Shown: positions 1 through 9,357, counted from the stretch's first letter. The stretch is 64,000 nucleotides of DNA from Rhodococcus sp. UNC23MFCrub1.1 (GCF_000686025.1 NZ_JMLQ01000001.1:124001-188000), one strand, 5' to 3'. Notes: generated by a model not told the origin, from the letters alone. Made by a program: numbers and translations.

Positions 1-928
1 TCAGCGTCGTGGATCGCGTCGCTCGCGTGAAGTCGTCGAAACGCAGGCGCAGCGTGATCGTGCGACCTGCCCGGTGACCCTTCCGCATGCGGTGAGTGAC
101 ACGGTCGACCAGTCCGACGAGGGCTGCGTCGATGTCCGCCGGGGTCTTGTGACGACGCCCCAGAGCATGTTGGGCGCCCACCGACCGCCGGCTCCTGCCG
201 GTGCTCACCCGGCGCGCGTCGACACCGTTCGACAGGGCGTGCAGGTGCCGACCGGCGGCCGATCCGAGGACGGCGGCCAGCGCGCCCTCGCGGTGCGCGG
301 CGAGGTCACCGATGGTGCGGATGCCCTGCGCGTGCAGCTTGTCGGCGGTGATCCTGCCGACGCCCCACATGCGCTCCACCGGAAGCGGATGCAGGAACTC
401 GAGCTCACGGTCCGGCGGAACCTCCAGCAGGCCGTCGGGCTTGGCGACGGCACTGGCGATCTTGGCGAGGAACTTGGTGCGCGCCACCCCGACGGTGATG
501 GGGAGACCGACGTCCTCCGCCACCGTGCGACGCAGGTCCCGAGCGATGTCCGACGGCGATCCGGACAGCCGCGCCAACCCGGTGACGTCGAGGAAGGCCT
601 CGTCGATGGAGATGCCCTCGACCAGCGGGGTGACGTTCTCGAACACCTCGAAGACGTCCTTGCTCGCCTGCGAGTAGGCGGCCATCCGGGGCGGCACCAC
701 CACCGCCTGCGGGCACAGAGCGCGCGCCTGTCGGCCACCCATGGCCGTCTTCACGCCGAAGGCCTTGGCCTCGTAGCTCGCCGCCAGAACCACACCACCG
801 CCGACGATGACGGGTCGCCCGCGCAGCGACGGGTCGTCCCGCTGCTCCACCGAGGAGTAGAAGGAGTCGAGGTCCGCATGCAGGATCGTGGCCTCGCCCG
901 TGCGTTCCCGTGCGCGTTCCGCCGTCAT
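1..928 (-). CDS. dinB: DNA polymerase IV (Y-family), C-terminus cut by window edge
   Basis: Translesion DNA polymerase. About 309 N-terminal residues are visible and the gene runs off the left edge. The reverse-strand translation opens with the Y-family motif ADLDSFYSSVEQ, carrying the first catalytic Asp, and later has SIDEAFLDV with the second acidic pair, so it should be catalytically competent. A helix-hairpin-helix region and the start of the little-finger domain (ITLRLRFDDFTRATRS) follow. The ATG overlaps the imuB stop by 4 bases (ATGA), which points to translational coupling inside an imuA'-imuB-dinB operon behind an SOS box. The family extends past DNA lesions with low fidelity; any C-terminal clamp-binding motif lies outside the window. 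Confidence 0.93.
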   Translation of the reverse strand, partial: MTAERARERTGEATILHADLDSFYSSVEQRDDPSLRGRPVIVGGGVVLAASYEAKAFGVKTAMGGRQARALCPQAVVVPPRMAAYSQASKDVFEVFENVTPLVEGISIDEAFLDVTGLARLSGSPSDIARDLRRTVAEDVGLPITVGVARTKFLAKIASAVAKPDGLLEVPPDRELEFLHPLPVERMWGVGRITADKLHAQGIRTIGDLAAHREGALAAVLGSAAGRHLHALSNGVDARRVSTGRSRRSVGAQHALGRRHKTPADIDAALVGLVDRVTHRMRKGHRAGRTITLRLRFDDFTRATRSTTL

Positions 929-2502
929 TCGTAGATCCCTTCCACGAACCATCGTCCACCGTCGTGCAGGACCAGCAGGGCACGGGTGTCCTCCAGCAGC
1001 ACCTGCGCCCGTGCCACCTGGCGGGCCGTGGAGGTGGCGCCGAGATCCCACCACCGCTCGTCCGCGGCCCACGGTCCCGCCCAGCCGTGCAGCACCCAGC
1101 TCCGCGATCCCCAGTCGACCCGGCCGGGCACGCGATCGAACATGCCGCGCTCGGTGACCTGCACCGCCACTCCCGACTCGTCGGTCACGGCGATCTCCGG
1201 ACGCGTCGGCATCAGCGCCGAGGGCGACGGGGACGGCAACCGGCCGGGCCACGGAGCGGAGGGATCGGCATCGGGCACCGGCTCGTCGCCCCACGGCAGC
1301 ATCGTCACGCGCTCACCCGGCCCCCGACCACCGCTGAGCACACCCACCTGGACGGCGTCGCCGCCCAGCAGACCCTGCACCCGCACCAGGGCACGGCGGG
1401 CCCGCTCGTCCTCGTCGCCGACTCCGCCCCACAGTCCCAGCTGCAGCGCACCCGCCGACACCACCTCCACCGGCTCGAGACGCAGCAGGACGATGCCGGC
1501 GGTCGGCTTGTTCTCACTGCGGCCGGTGAGCCAGCCGTCGAGCTGCCATCGCACGCGATCCGCGGTGCCCTCGGGAGTGAGCGGTTCCGCGCATCGCCAC
1601 GTGCGGGAGAGGTGTTCACCGTTGGCCGTGGTGGCCTGCACCAGCAACCGGGTGCAGGCCACGGCCGCGGCCGACAGCGTCACGTGCAGTCTCTCGGCCA
1701 GGGCGCGACCCGCGAACGCCGCCGCGTCGACGCGATCGATCGGAGGGTCGCAGCGGTACTCGACCTCGAGATCGGGAGGAAGCACGCGCGCCGAGGGCGG
1801 CCGCTCCGGCTCACCTCGCGCGCTGCGGTGCGCGAGGACCGCGTCGGTGCCGAAGCGGGAGGCCACGTCCACCGGTGACAGTGCCCCGAAGTCCCCCACC
1901 GTGCGCAGACCCAGCCGCACCAGCAGATCCACCAGGTCCACCCGCTCCGGCGCCGCGAGAGACGGTTCCGCCGACAACTCGGCCACCGGGAGCGGAGCCA
2001 GGAACTGCGCGCCGCTCCCCCGCGGCACGATCGCGCCGTGCCGAGCCGCGACGACGGCCGTCGACACCTCGTCGGCGATCCCCACCTGGCACTCGACACC
2101 GACCGCCGCGACGGTGTCCACCAGTCGCTCCGCCGCGGCCTCCTCCGAACCGAAGTACCGCGCCGCACCGCGCGCCGACAGCAGCAACAGGCCGGGCCGC
2201 AGCACCTCGATACCGGGCACCACCTCGTCCACCGCCGAGGCGACCGGCTCGAACAGTCGCGCGTCACGATCCGGATCCGCCCGCGCCACATACAGTTCCG
2301 GACAGCGGGCCTGCGACTCACGGCGTCGGCCGCCGCGACGGACCCCCTCGGCGCGTGCCGTCGCGGAGCAGGCGACGACACGATTGGCGGAGACCACCGC
2401 CACCGGCGACGAGGCCGGGATCTCCGCCGCGGCGGCAGCGGCCACGGCCGGCCAGTCGGGGCACCACAGAGCCAGCACCCGGCTCCGACGGTCGGTGCTC
2501 AC
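925..2502 (-). CDS. imuB: ImuB, catalytically dead Y-family polymerase homologue (mutasome adaptor)
   Basis: A 525-residue Y-family-like protein. Both catalytic signatures are degraded: the region matching the first Asp reads [12 protein letters not shown], and the SIDE region is replaced by [14 protein letters not shown], so polymerase activity is unlikely. Around residue 352 the sequence QLGLWG resembles the beta-clamp-binding motif of mycobacterial ImuB (QLPLWG as I recall). Known ImuB proteins act as hubs that link ImuA' and the DnaE2 polymerase to the sliding clamp during damage-induced mutagenesis. The GTG start is chosen because it overlaps the imuA' stop by 4 bases (GTGA); an upstream in-frame ATG would extend further into imuA'. 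The downstream partner here is dinB. Confidence 0.9.
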   Translation of the reverse strand: MSTDRRSRVLALWCPDWPAVAAAAAAEIPASSPVAVVSANRVVACSATARAEGVRRGGRRRESQARCPELYVARADPDRDARLFEPVASAVDEVVPGIEVLRPGLLLLSARGAARYFGSEEAAAERLVDTVAAVGVECQVGIADEVSTAVVAARHGAIVPRGSGAQFLAPLPVAELSAEPSLAAPERVDLVDLLVRLGLRTVGDFGALSPVDVASRFGTDAVLAHRSARGEPERPPSARVLPPDLEVEYRCDPPIDRVDAAAFAGRALAERLHVTLSAAAVACTRLLVQATTANGEHLSRTWRCAEPLTPEGTADRVRWQLDGWLTGRSENKPTAGIVLLRLEPVEVVSAGALQLGLWGGVGDEDERARRALVRVQGLLGGDAVQVGVLSGGRGPGERVTMLPWGDEPVPDADPSAPWPGRLPSPSPSALMPTRPEIAVTDESGVAVQVTERGMFDRVPGRVDWGSRSWVLHGWAGPWAADERWWDLGATSTARQVARAQVLLEDTRALLVLHDGGRWFVEGIYE

Positions 2503-3305
2503 GACGGCAGCGCTTCCAGCACCGGATCCTGATGCGACACGGCGGAGTCGGCCGATCCCCACTCGACCCCGTCGCCCGTGGACGTCAGGGTCAACCGGCC
2601 GGTCCGCGGCCGGACGGCACGGCCCTGCACCTCGACGCCCAGATGCACGGCGCGCACCCGGCCGTGACCCGTACGGACCCCCGAGCCGAGCCCGCCGTAC
2701 CCGCGGATGCGGGCGTCCAACCGGAGCTCGGCGCCGTCCCAGCGTCCGTCGGTGACGATCAGCGTGGCGCCCTTGTTGCGCGCCCGAGCGACCACCGCCC
2801 GCGCTCGCGACGGCGGCACCGACATGCCGCCCAGCCCCAGCACCACCAGATCGATGCCGTCGAGCAGCACGGCGGCGACCTCCACCGGGTCCGGCCCGGG
2901 ATCCGGGACCAGCGCCACCCGCTGCAGATGCGCGCCCATCTCCGACGCCGCCAACAGTCCCAGCCGCGGCAGACCGATGACGGCGGCGTGCCGTCCCGAT
3001 CCGGTGACCGACGCCAGGATCCCGAGGAGCAACGATCCGGCGCCGGACACCGAGACCACCGTGCCGCGGGCCAACCCACCCTCGGGGAGCAGCGCCGACA
3101 ACGCCTCCGGGACCGGGAGAACCGGGCGGACCCGGGCCGGCGCAGGATCCGGGGCAGGCGCGGTGGCCGTGAGGGTGACCGGTGCGGCAGGAGCGGGGGC
3201 ATCGGCCACACGCGCAGGTGAGGACCGGATACGACGCCGCAGGAACTCGATCCGCTCGGTGCGGGACAGCCCTTCGAGGCCTTCGAGATCAACGGAAACA
3301 GGCAT
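2499..3305 (-). CDS. imuA': ImuA' / RecA-like SOS mutagenesis protein
   Basis: A 268-residue RecA-fold-like protein and the first gene of the imuA'-imuB-dinB operon. The N-terminus has a short basic helix, and the core has the hydrophobic [15 protein letters not shown] segment in the place of a P-loop, without a canonical GKT/S. It therefore looks like an ATPase-fold scaffold, as in mycobacterial ImuA'. Its established role is in damage-induced mutagenesis together with ImuB and DnaE2. The ATG at 3305 is chosen because it begins the conserved-looking protein and lies 60 bases downstream of the LexA box. It ends in a GTGA overlap with imuB. Confidence 0.85.
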   Translation of the reverse strand: MPVSVDLEGLEGLSRTERIEFLRRRIRSSPARVADAPAPAAPVTLTATAPAPDPAPARVRPVLPVPEALSALLPEGGLARGTVVSVSGAGSLLLGILASVTGSGRHAAVIGLPRLGLLAASEMGAHLQRVALVPDPGPDPVEVAAVLLDGIDLVVLGLGGMSVPPSRARAVVARARNKGATLIVTDGRWDGAELRLDARIRGYGGLGSGVRTGHGRVRAVHLGVEVQGRAVRPRTGRLTLTSTGDGVEWGSADSAVSHQDPVLEALPS

Positions 3306-3365
3306 ACTCACTCCCCGGTCGGGACGGTCGAGACTGCGTTGGAGACCCGGGGGAAGACCGAGAAT

Positions 3366-3381
3366 TCGAACATACTTTCGA
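3366..3381 (-). promoter_or_regulatory. SOS (LexA) box upstream of imuA'
   Basis: The sequence TCGAACATACTTTCGA matches the actinobacterial LexA operator TCGAAC-N4-GTTCGA with one mismatch, T for G at the start of the second half. It sits about 60 bases upstream of the imuA' ATG, a typical place for operator and promoter overlap. The assignment follows from the published consensus for this group; LexA binding itself is inferred. Confidence 0.82.
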
Positions 3382-3491
3382 ACGCTCACACCAGTAAAGC
3401 CGCTGCCCGTTCGAACGTCAAGACGCCCGGAAACGTCCTGGTGACAGCCCTGCCCGGCACTCGATCGGCTCGTCCGATAACCTCGAACACC

Positions 3492-4742
3492 GTGACTGAT
3501 CACCAGCAGCCCAGCGGAGCGGTGGCCGGCTCGGGGCGCACGCGACCGGTCATCGGACCCGACTACCTCCTCGCCGGTCGCTACCGACTCGACTCCAAGC
3601 TCGGCGGCGGCGGAATGGGCGCGGTGTGGCTCGCGAGCGACACGTTGCTCAGCCGCAAGGTGGCCGTCAAACAGGCCACCTCGACCGTGGACCTCACCCC
3701 CGAGGCCGCCCGCGAGATCCGCGAACGCGCCATGCGCGAGGGGCGGATGGCGGCCCAGCTGAACAACCCGCACGCCATCGCCATGCACGACGTCGCACTC
3801 GACAGCGGCGAGCCCTGGCTCATCATGGAGTACCTCCCCGCCCGCAGCCTCGCGATGGCCCTCAACATCGCCGAGTCGCTGCCCCCGGACGAGGTCATCC
3901 AGATCGGTGCCCAGATCGCCGACGCCCTCACCGCCGCCCACGCCGCCGGCATCGTGCACCGCGACATCAAGCCGGGCAACATCCTGGTCGCCGATCGCGG
4001 CAGCGCGCTGGGCATGGTCAAGATCAGCGACTTCGGCATCTCGCGCGCCAAGACGGACACGCATGAGGAGAACAGCGCCGTCATCACCGGCACCCCCGCG
4101 TACTTCGCACCCGAGGTGGCGCGCGGCGCGGACCCCACCGAGGCCAGCGACGTCTTCTCGCTCGGCGCCACGCTGTACACCGCGACCGAGGGACAACCAC
4201 CCTTCGGCATCGACGCCGACTCCATCGCCCTGCTGCACCGCGTCGCCGGGGGGCGCATCATCCCACCGCGCAAGAGCGGACCGATGACGGCCACGTTGCT
4301 GCACATGCTCGAACCCGACCCCGCGCGCCGCCCCACCATGGCCGAGGTCCGCACCCGCTTCGTCACCCTCGCCGTGGGCAAGAACGGCAACGCCGGATCG
4401 GTGATCAACCACCCGCTGCGCGCGGCCGACGGTCAGGTCCCGTTCTGGGCGCTGCGCGGCTCCCGAGTCCCGGGCACCTCCCGGCGAGGCGAACGCATCC
4501 ACGGCCGCACCATGACGGGGCTCCCGGCAGCGGACACCGCCACCCCTCTGGATCGGGTTCCACGTCCGACGGCGGCGTCCACCACGCCGGCACCCGGGCC
4601 GGCTCCGCGCCCGACGTACTCGCCGCCCGCGTTCGAGACGAAGGAACCCAAGTCCTTCAGCGCCCCCGCCGGGCTGCCGCTCTACCTCGCGATCGGCGGC
4701 GCGGTGCTGCTCCTGCTCATCGTCCTGCTCCTGGTGCTCTGA
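3492..4742 (+). CDS. Serine/threonine protein kinase with C-terminal membrane anchor
   Basis: A 416-residue Hanks-type kinase. The glycine loop ([10 protein letters not shown]) is followed by the VAVKQ lysine near residue 59, the catalytic HRDIKPGN near residue 155 and DFGIS near 180, so the kinase core is complete. A Pro/Thr-rich linker of about 80 residues leads to one hydrophobic helix at the extreme C-terminus (about 396-415) with no extracellular domain. It is therefore tail-anchored and cannot sense external ligands directly, unlike PknB-type kinases. The GTG at 3492 is preferred; an upstream ATG at 3339 would make the reading frame overlap the LexA box. The substrate is unknown. Confidence 0.88.
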   Translation: MTDHQQPSGAVAGSGRTRPVIGPDYLLAGRYRLDSKLGGGGMGAVWLASDTLLSRKVAVKQATSTVDLTPEAAREIRERAMREGRMAAQLNNPHAIAMHDVALDSGEPWLIMEYLPARSLAMALNIAESLPPDEVIQIGAQIADALTAAHAAGIVHRDIKPGNILVADRGSALGMVKISDFGISRAKTDTHEENSAVITGTPAYFAPEVARGADPTEASDVFSLGATLYTATEGQPPFGIDADSIALLHRVAGGRIIPPRKSGPMTATLLHMLEPDPARRPTMAEVRTRFVTLAVGKNGNAGSVINHPLRAADGQVPFWALRGSRVPGTSRRGERIHGRTMTGLPAADTATPLDRVPRPTAASTTPAPGPAPRPTYSPPAFETKEPKSFSAPAGLPLYLAIGGAVLLLLIVLLLVL

Positions 4743-4775
4743 CCCGCTCCCGACCCGGCGAGAGATCGAGGTGGG

Positions 4776-5732
4776 TCAGGGGACGTCGACGGTCGCGACG
4801 AGCCCCCGGTGATCCGATCCCACGATGTCGACGGGCTCGAGGGAGCGCACCTGCGCGTCCCGCACCACGACGTGGTCGATCCCGACCACCGGTGGGTACC
4901 ACGTGTCCATCGGGTAGGTCGGGATCAGCCCGGCACCGACAGCGTCCGCGGCGTCCACGTAGCCACCGGTGAGCAGATCGCGGAACCGCTTGTGCGCGTG
5001 CGTGGAATTGAAGTCACCGCCGACGATCACCGCTCCCGGCGACGCCTGCGCCAACTCGTCACCGAGCATGTCGAGCTCCGACGCCCACACCGGGGTGGGT
5101 GTCGGCCAGGGCGGCACCGGATGCACCGCGTAGACCCGGAGCGGCTGCGCCGCACCGACATCGAGATCTGCCGTCACGCTCGCGAGCAGGTAACCGGGCA
5201 GTTCCCGGCCGTTCGACAGCGGGAACCGGCTGTAGATCGCGGCGCCCGCGCCGCCCTGATACGGCGCCACGAACCGGTAGGGCAACGCGGCGGAGAGCCC
5301 GGCCGCGTCGAACACCCCCACCGACTCCTCGGTGAGCTCCTGCACGGTCAGGACGTCGATGCGGCGCTCCCGCACCGACGCCACCAGTGCCTGTGGATCC
5401 GCCTCTCCCAGTTTGACGTTCGCCTGCATCACGCGCAGCGGCTCACCGGGGGCGGCATCGGCGACTCCCGCGGCGCCCGGTACGTACAACGGCACCACGA
5501 CCACTGCGGCCGACCCCAGGAGAACGGCCGACGCCGCGGCGATCCACCACCGCCGCGCGAGCAGGCACACCAGGACTCCGACGACGGTCACGCACAACAG
5601 GATCGGCGCCGCGGAAGCGGGACCCACGACCACCATGCTGCGGGTCTCGAGCATCGACGAGACGACGGCCACCAGACCCGCGGCGAGCCCACCGAGGCCG
5701 ACGACGACGGCCGCGACCGCACGGGCCCTCAT
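4776..5732 (-). CDS. Membrane-anchored endonuclease/exonuclease/phosphatase-family protein
   Basis: A 318-residue protein. Three hydrophobic helices occupy about residues 1-100, followed by an EEP (DNase I-like) domain with catalytic signatures NVKLG, QELTEES, GGDFNSTHAHKRF, GIDHVVV and GSDHRGLVA. The catalytic domain probably faces outward. The family includes nucleases and phosphodiesterases that act on lipid or nucleotide substrates; the substrate here is unknown. The ATG overlaps the response-regulator stop by 4 bases, so it is the third gene of a sensor kinase-regulator-EEP unit and may be an effector of that system. Confidence 0.82.
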   Translation of the reverse strand: MRARAVAAVVVGLGGLAAGLVAVVSSMLETRSMVVVGPASAAPILLCVTVVGVLVCLLARRWWIAAASAVLLGSAAVVVVPLYVPGAAGVADAAPGEPLRVMQANVKLGEADPQALVASVRERRIDVLTVQELTEESVGVFDAAGLSAALPYRFVAPYQGGAGAAIYSRFPLSNGRELPGYLLASVTADLDVGAAQPLRVYAVHPVPPWPTPTPVWASELDMLGDELAQASPGAVIVGGDFNSTHAHKRFRDLLTGGYVDAADAVGAGLIPTYPMDTWYPPVVGIDHVVVRDAQVRSLEPVDIVGSDHRGLVATVDVP

Positions 5733-6370
5733 TCGATGCGCCGTCGGTGTGCCCAGCGGGTGAGGGCGTTCCTGTTGGACTGCTGCGTCTTCCGCAACAC
5801 GTTCGAGGCATGGGTCTCGACGGTCTTGATCGAGATGAAGAGCGTCTCGGCGATCTCGCGGTAGGTGTAGCCACGGGCGAGCAGACGCAGCACCTCCATC
5901 TCGCGCGGCGTCAGGGAGTCGAGCTCCGGATCGAGCGGCGGTTCCGGTGCCGCGGAGCGACCGGTGAACGAGTCGAGGACGAACCCCGCCAACCGCGGTC
6001 CGAACACGGCGTCACCGCCCGCGACGCGGCGCACCGCGTCGGCCAGATCGGACCCCGAGATGGTCTTGGTGACGTAACCCCGAGCACCGGCGCGGATCAC
6101 GGCGATGACGTCCTCGGCGGCGTCGGACACGCTGAGCGCCAGGCACACCGGGCCCTCCGCGATGGACTGCAGAACGGCGACCCCACCGCCGTCGGGCATG
6201 TGCACGTCGAGCAGGACGACGTCGGGACGGATCTCGTCGATACCACGGACCGCGTCCGCGACGCCCCCGGCCTCACCGACCACCTCGATGTCGGTCTCGC
6301 GCCCCAGTTCCGCGCGCACCCCCGACCGGAACACTCCGTGATCGTCGACCAGGAAGACTCGCAGGGTCAC
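5729..6370 (-). CDS. NarL/LuxR-family response regulator (LiaR-like)
   Basis: A 213-residue response regulator. The receiver domain begins RVFLVDDHGVFRSGV, with the acidic pocket, the phosphoacceptor in VVLLDVHMPDGGG and a conserved Lys in YVTKTISG. The C-terminal LuxR helix-turn-helix is LTPREMEVLRLLARGYTYREIAETLFISIKTVETHASNVLRK read in pieces. The GTG start overlaps the kinase stop (GTGA), and the stop overlaps the EEP gene (ATGA). It should be phosphorylated by the upstream PspC-type kinase. Target promoters are unknown; the divergent 140-base region in front of the kinase and the LiaF-like gene is the obvious candidate. Confidence 0.9.
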   Translation of the reverse strand: MTLRVFLVDDHGVFRSGVRAELGRETDIEVVGEAGGVADAVRGIDEIRPDVVLLDVHMPDGGGVAVLQSIAEGPVCLALSVSDAAEDVIAVIRAGARGYVTKTISGSDLADAVRRVAGGDAVFGPRLAGFVLDSFTGRSAAPEPPLDPELDSLTPREMEVLRLLARGYTYREIAETLFISIKTVETHASNVLRKTQQSNRNALTRWAHRRRIE

Positions 6371-7683
6371 GCGGACCGTTCCTCTCTCGCGGTGTCGGGC
6401 GCGGAGTCCGCGTGCCCGGTGGTACCCGTGCCGCGCACCCGCGGCACACAGATGTGGATCTCGGAACCCTGCCCGGGTGCGGACCGCACCCGCACAGAGC
6501 CGCCGCGGCGTTCGATGCGTGCCCGCACACTGCGCGCCAGGCCCTGGCGATCCTGCGGCACGCTCTCCGGATCGAATCCGCACCCGCGGTCGCGGACGAA
6601 GACCTCGACGGTGTCGCAGCCCGCCTCGGCATACAGGTCGACGGAGGTCACCCCGGAGTGCTTGGCGGCGTTGACGAGTGCCTCGCGCGTGGCTCCGAGC
6701 AGAGCGGTGGCGACCTCACGGTTCAACCCCGAACTCTCGACCGGCTCGTCCAGGGCCACGTCGCCCACGGTCACGGGATCCACGGTCACACCGTAGTGGT
6801 CCTCGACCTCACCGGCGATGGTGGCCAACGCGCGGACGAGAGACGCGTGGTCGTCCCGGTCTCCCCCGAACAGCCACTTGCGCAGCTCTCGTTCCTGGCT
6901 GCGCGCGAGGCGCATCACCTCGGCGGAGTCGGTGGACTGCTTCTGGATCAGGGCGAGGGTCTGCAGCACGGAGTCGTGCAGGTGCGACGCGATCTCCTCG
7001 CGTTCGTCGTTCCGGATGCGTGCCGCGCGCTCGTCACCGAGGGCGCGCCACAACCGCATCCAGAGCGGGACGGTGAGCAGTACCGCCCCGACCAGCGTCA
7101 CGACGACGGCGAGCAGGGACGACTGCAGCGCCCGCACGTCCACGCGGGCGACGAGCACGACACAGAGCCCGATGATCACGAGCGTGACCCCGGCGACGAT
7201 GCGCGCCCACCCGAGTACCGACGTGCGTGCGTGCCGAGGCCGGGTGTCCGCCGTCCGGGTCCCGGCCGCGTCGAACTCCCGCCACACCAGCGCGGCGCCG
7301 AGCGCGACGACGACGACAGGGGCGATGATCGTGGACGAGCTGCCCGTCAGCCCCGACCCCAGCGCGACGGCGCCGCCGATCCCGAGGGCGATCAGCCCGT
7401 ACGCGCGACGCTTCTCCGAGCGGTCCGGCCTGCGGACGTCGGTACCCGCGGAGGTGAAGATCCACAGCAGTCCGTAGGCGACAGCACCGGCGCCGGCCGC
7501 GGCGCACAGCACCGCGAAGACGACCCGCACCCGGAACACGTCGACGTCCAGGTGATCGGCGACACCGCCCGCGACACCGCCGACGACACGTCCGGCGGCA
7601 CGGCGACGGAGCGCCGGCGTCGGCAACGGCGGACGGCCGGGGGGCTCCCGCGTGTGCGGAGGCTGTGCGGGCAGGGTGGACAC
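6367..7683 (-). CDS. PspC-domain sensor histidine kinase (LiaS-like)
   Basis: A 438-residue membrane kinase. An N-terminal PspC domain (GRVVGGVAGGVADHLDVDVFRVRVVF) is followed by several hydrophobic helices to about residue 230. A HisKA_3-type H-box reads IASHLHDSVLQTLALIQ, and a HATPase_c domain has NAAKHSG, DRGCGF and GLARSVRARIERRGG. The GTG at 7683 is chosen because it gives an N-terminus just ahead of the PspC domain. Placing PspC directly on the kinase suggests sensing of membrane or envelope stress. The gene is divergent from a PspC/LiaF-like gene across a 140-base intergenic region. Confidence 0.88.
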   Translation of the reverse strand: MSTLPAQPPHTREPPGRPPLPTPALRRRAAGRVVGGVAGGVADHLDVDVFRVRVVFAVLCAAAGAGAVAYGLLWIFTSAGTDVRRPDRSEKRRAYGLIALGIGGAVALGSGLTGSSSTIIAPVVVVALGAALVWREFDAAGTRTADTRPRHARTSVLGWARIVAGVTLVIIGLCVVLVARVDVRALQSSLLAVVVTLVGAVLLTVPLWMRLWRALGDERAARIRNDEREEIASHLHDSVLQTLALIQKQSTDSAEVMRLARSQERELRKWLFGGDRDDHASLVRALATIAGEVEDHYGVTVDPVTVGDVALDEPVESSGLNREVATALLGATREALVNAAKHSGVTSVDLYAEAGCDTVEVFVRDRGCGFDPESVPQDRQGLARSVRARIERRGGSVRVRSAPGQGSEIHICVPRVRGTGTTGHADSAPDTAREERSA

Positions 7684-7823
7684 GCCTCGATACTGGCACG
7701 GCTCACGGCTCCGCGGTATCGGGGTTCTCCCCCATCTCGGTCGAGTCGCACGACGCGTGGACACCGGCGAAATCAGGGTTCGCCCCGATGTGCCGGGACG
7801 CCTCGGCAGCCCAGGATGTATCC

Positions 7824-9092
7824 ATGACCCACGCCACCGCGTCCGCCCAGCTGTCCGAGATCTGGCGAACCCGACCCGTGCGCCTGCCCGATCAGGGCCC
7901 CGGTGCCGGTGTCGCCGCCGGAATCGGGCACCGCTACCGCGTCGACCCCGTTCTCGTCCGTGTCGCGTTCGTCGTCTCCACCCTCTTCGGCGGATCCGGC
8001 CTGGTCCTGTATCTCGCTGCCTGGCTGGTGCTTCCGCGCCGCGGCGATGTCGTGTCGCCGGCGGAGTCGCTGCTCGGCCGCGGCCGCACGTCGGACTCCC
8101 ACACAACGGCCGTGGTGCTGTCCGTCGCTCTCGTCATCTCGGTCCTCACGGTCGGACCACTCGGAATGGGATCGGGGCTGGTGTCCACGATCGCCATGCT
8201 GGGGGCCCTGTACCTGCTGTTCCGTCGGACTCCGAACGCGCCGACACCGGCCGAGCTCGCCGGCGCTCCCCTCTCCGCGCACGATCCGGCTGCACAGCAG
8301 TGGAACGCCTACTCGACGCTCCCCGACCAGTACGTTCCGGAACCCGCCGCCCACCCCGCGCCCGTCTCGTTGTCGAAGGACGACCCGGACACACCGTCCA
8401 CTCCGCCGCCGCCGAGCTGGGATCCTCTGGGAGTCGCTCCGTTCGCCTGGGACCTCCCCGAACCGGGTCGGCCCGTTCTCCCGGTCCCCGCACCGACGCG
8501 GAAGTCGCACCTGACGTCCACGGTGATCGGCCTCGCCATCATCGCCTCCGCCGTGACCATCGGCATCGGCGCCGCCACGGGCGCCGCCGTCGTGACCGCT
8601 CCCCGTGTCGGCGCGGTGGCGCTGACCGTCGTCGGCATCGGACTGATCATCGGCGCCTTCCTGCGGCGCGGCTACGGGTTGCTCGTTCTGGCGGCCCCGC
8701 TCGCCGGGTTCGTCCTCGTGTCGTCCCTGGTCGACGTGCAGGACCTGCGCGGTGTCGAGTCACCGAACATGGGCAACGTGACGATCGCGCCCACGTCGAT
8801 GGCTGCGCTGGCGCCCTCGTACGAGTCCGGTGTCGGGAACTTCGTCCTCGACCTGCGCGGGCTCGACCTCACCGAGGACCGCACCGTGACCGTGGAGAAG
8901 GCCGTCGGCAACACCGAGATCCTGCTGTCGCCGACCATGAACGTCGTCACCGACTGCAACAGTGCCGTCGGCAACGCGAACTGCATCGGCGCCGGCGGGG
9001 TCGACGGCGGATCCGACGGGACGGCAGGACCGACCCTGACCATCGAGGCCAGCACTGCGCTGGGAAATCTGGAGGTGCACCGTGACCGATGA
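7824..9092 (+). CDS. PspC-domain membrane protein with LiaF-like C-terminal domain
   Basis: A 422-residue protein. The N-terminal PspC domain (GVAAGIGHRYRVDPVLVRVAFVV) is followed by several transmembrane helices separated by a Pro-rich cytoplasmic loop. The C-terminal 120 residues are beta-rich (VGNFVLDLRGLDL, VEKAVGNTEILLSP, NSAVGNAN) and resemble the C-terminal domain of LiaF, the inhibitor of LiaS. Together with the divergent kinase and regulator this forms a LiaFSR-like three-component set. The ATG at 7824 is chosen over an upstream in-frame ATG because the preceding 53 codons show no conserved features. It overlaps the next small gene by 11 bases. Confidence 0.82.
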   Translation: MTHATASAQLSEIWRTRPVRLPDQGPGAGVAAGIGHRYRVDPVLVRVAFVVSTLFGGSGLVLYLAAWLVLPRRGDVVSPAESLLGRGRTSDSHTTAVVLSVALVISVLTVGPLGMGSGLVSTIAMLGALYLLFRRTPNAPTPAELAGAPLSAHDPAAQQWNAYSTLPDQYVPEPAAHPAPVSLSKDDPDTPSTPPPPSWDPLGVAPFAWDLPEPGRPVLPVPAPTRKSHLTSTVIGLAIIASAVTIGIGAATGAAVVTAPRVGAVALTVVGIGLIIGAFLRRGYGLLVLAAPLAGFVLVSSLVDVQDLRGVESPNMGNVTIAPTSMAALAPSYESGVGNFVLDLRGLDLTEDRTVTVEKAVGNTEILLSPTMNVVTDCNSAVGNANCIGAGGVDGGSDGTAGPTLTIEASTALGNLEVHRDR

Positions 9093-9318
9093 GACCGGAC
9101 ACGACACGAGCGGTACCGATCGCCGCGGACCCTCACCGGTCCTGCTGATCGCCGGTGCGGCGGCGCTGCTGCTGGCGATCCCGACGCTCGTCGGCGCGGA
9201 CCCCACCGCGATCGTCGCCGGCGCCGCGTCGGGCTGGACCCTGGTGATCGCCGCGATCGTCGTCGGCGTGGTCCTCGTCCTGGCACCCGTCAGACGACGG
9301 AAGTCCCGCTCGCAGTAG
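9082..9318 (+). CDS. Small two-helix membrane protein
   Basis: A 78-residue protein with a short charged N-terminus, two hydrophobic helices (LLIAGAAALLLAIPTLV and WTLVIAAIVVGVVLVLAPV) and a basic tail RRRKSRSQ. The GTG start lies within the last codons of the PspC/LiaF-like gene, so the two are translationally coupled. I do not recognise a named family. It is probably an accessory of the PspC/LiaF-like protein in envelope-stress sensing, by position only. Confidence 0.72.
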   Translation: MTDETGHDTSGTDRRGPSPVLLIAGAAALLLAIPTLVGADPTAIVAGAASGWTLVIAAIVVGVVLVLAPVRRRKSRSQ

Positions 9319-9357
9319 AGCTCTCGCCGTTCTACCGCAGGCGGTCCGCCGCCGGGC

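Noticed and set aside
74-934. Open frames on the + strand opposite dinB
   Set aside because: The reverse strand encodes an unmistakable Y-family polymerase; the + strand frames are high-G+C shadows.
3405-3417. Second possible SOS half-site (GTTCGAAC) near the LexA box
   Set aside because: Contains TTCGAA but no spaced second half matching the N4 arrangement.
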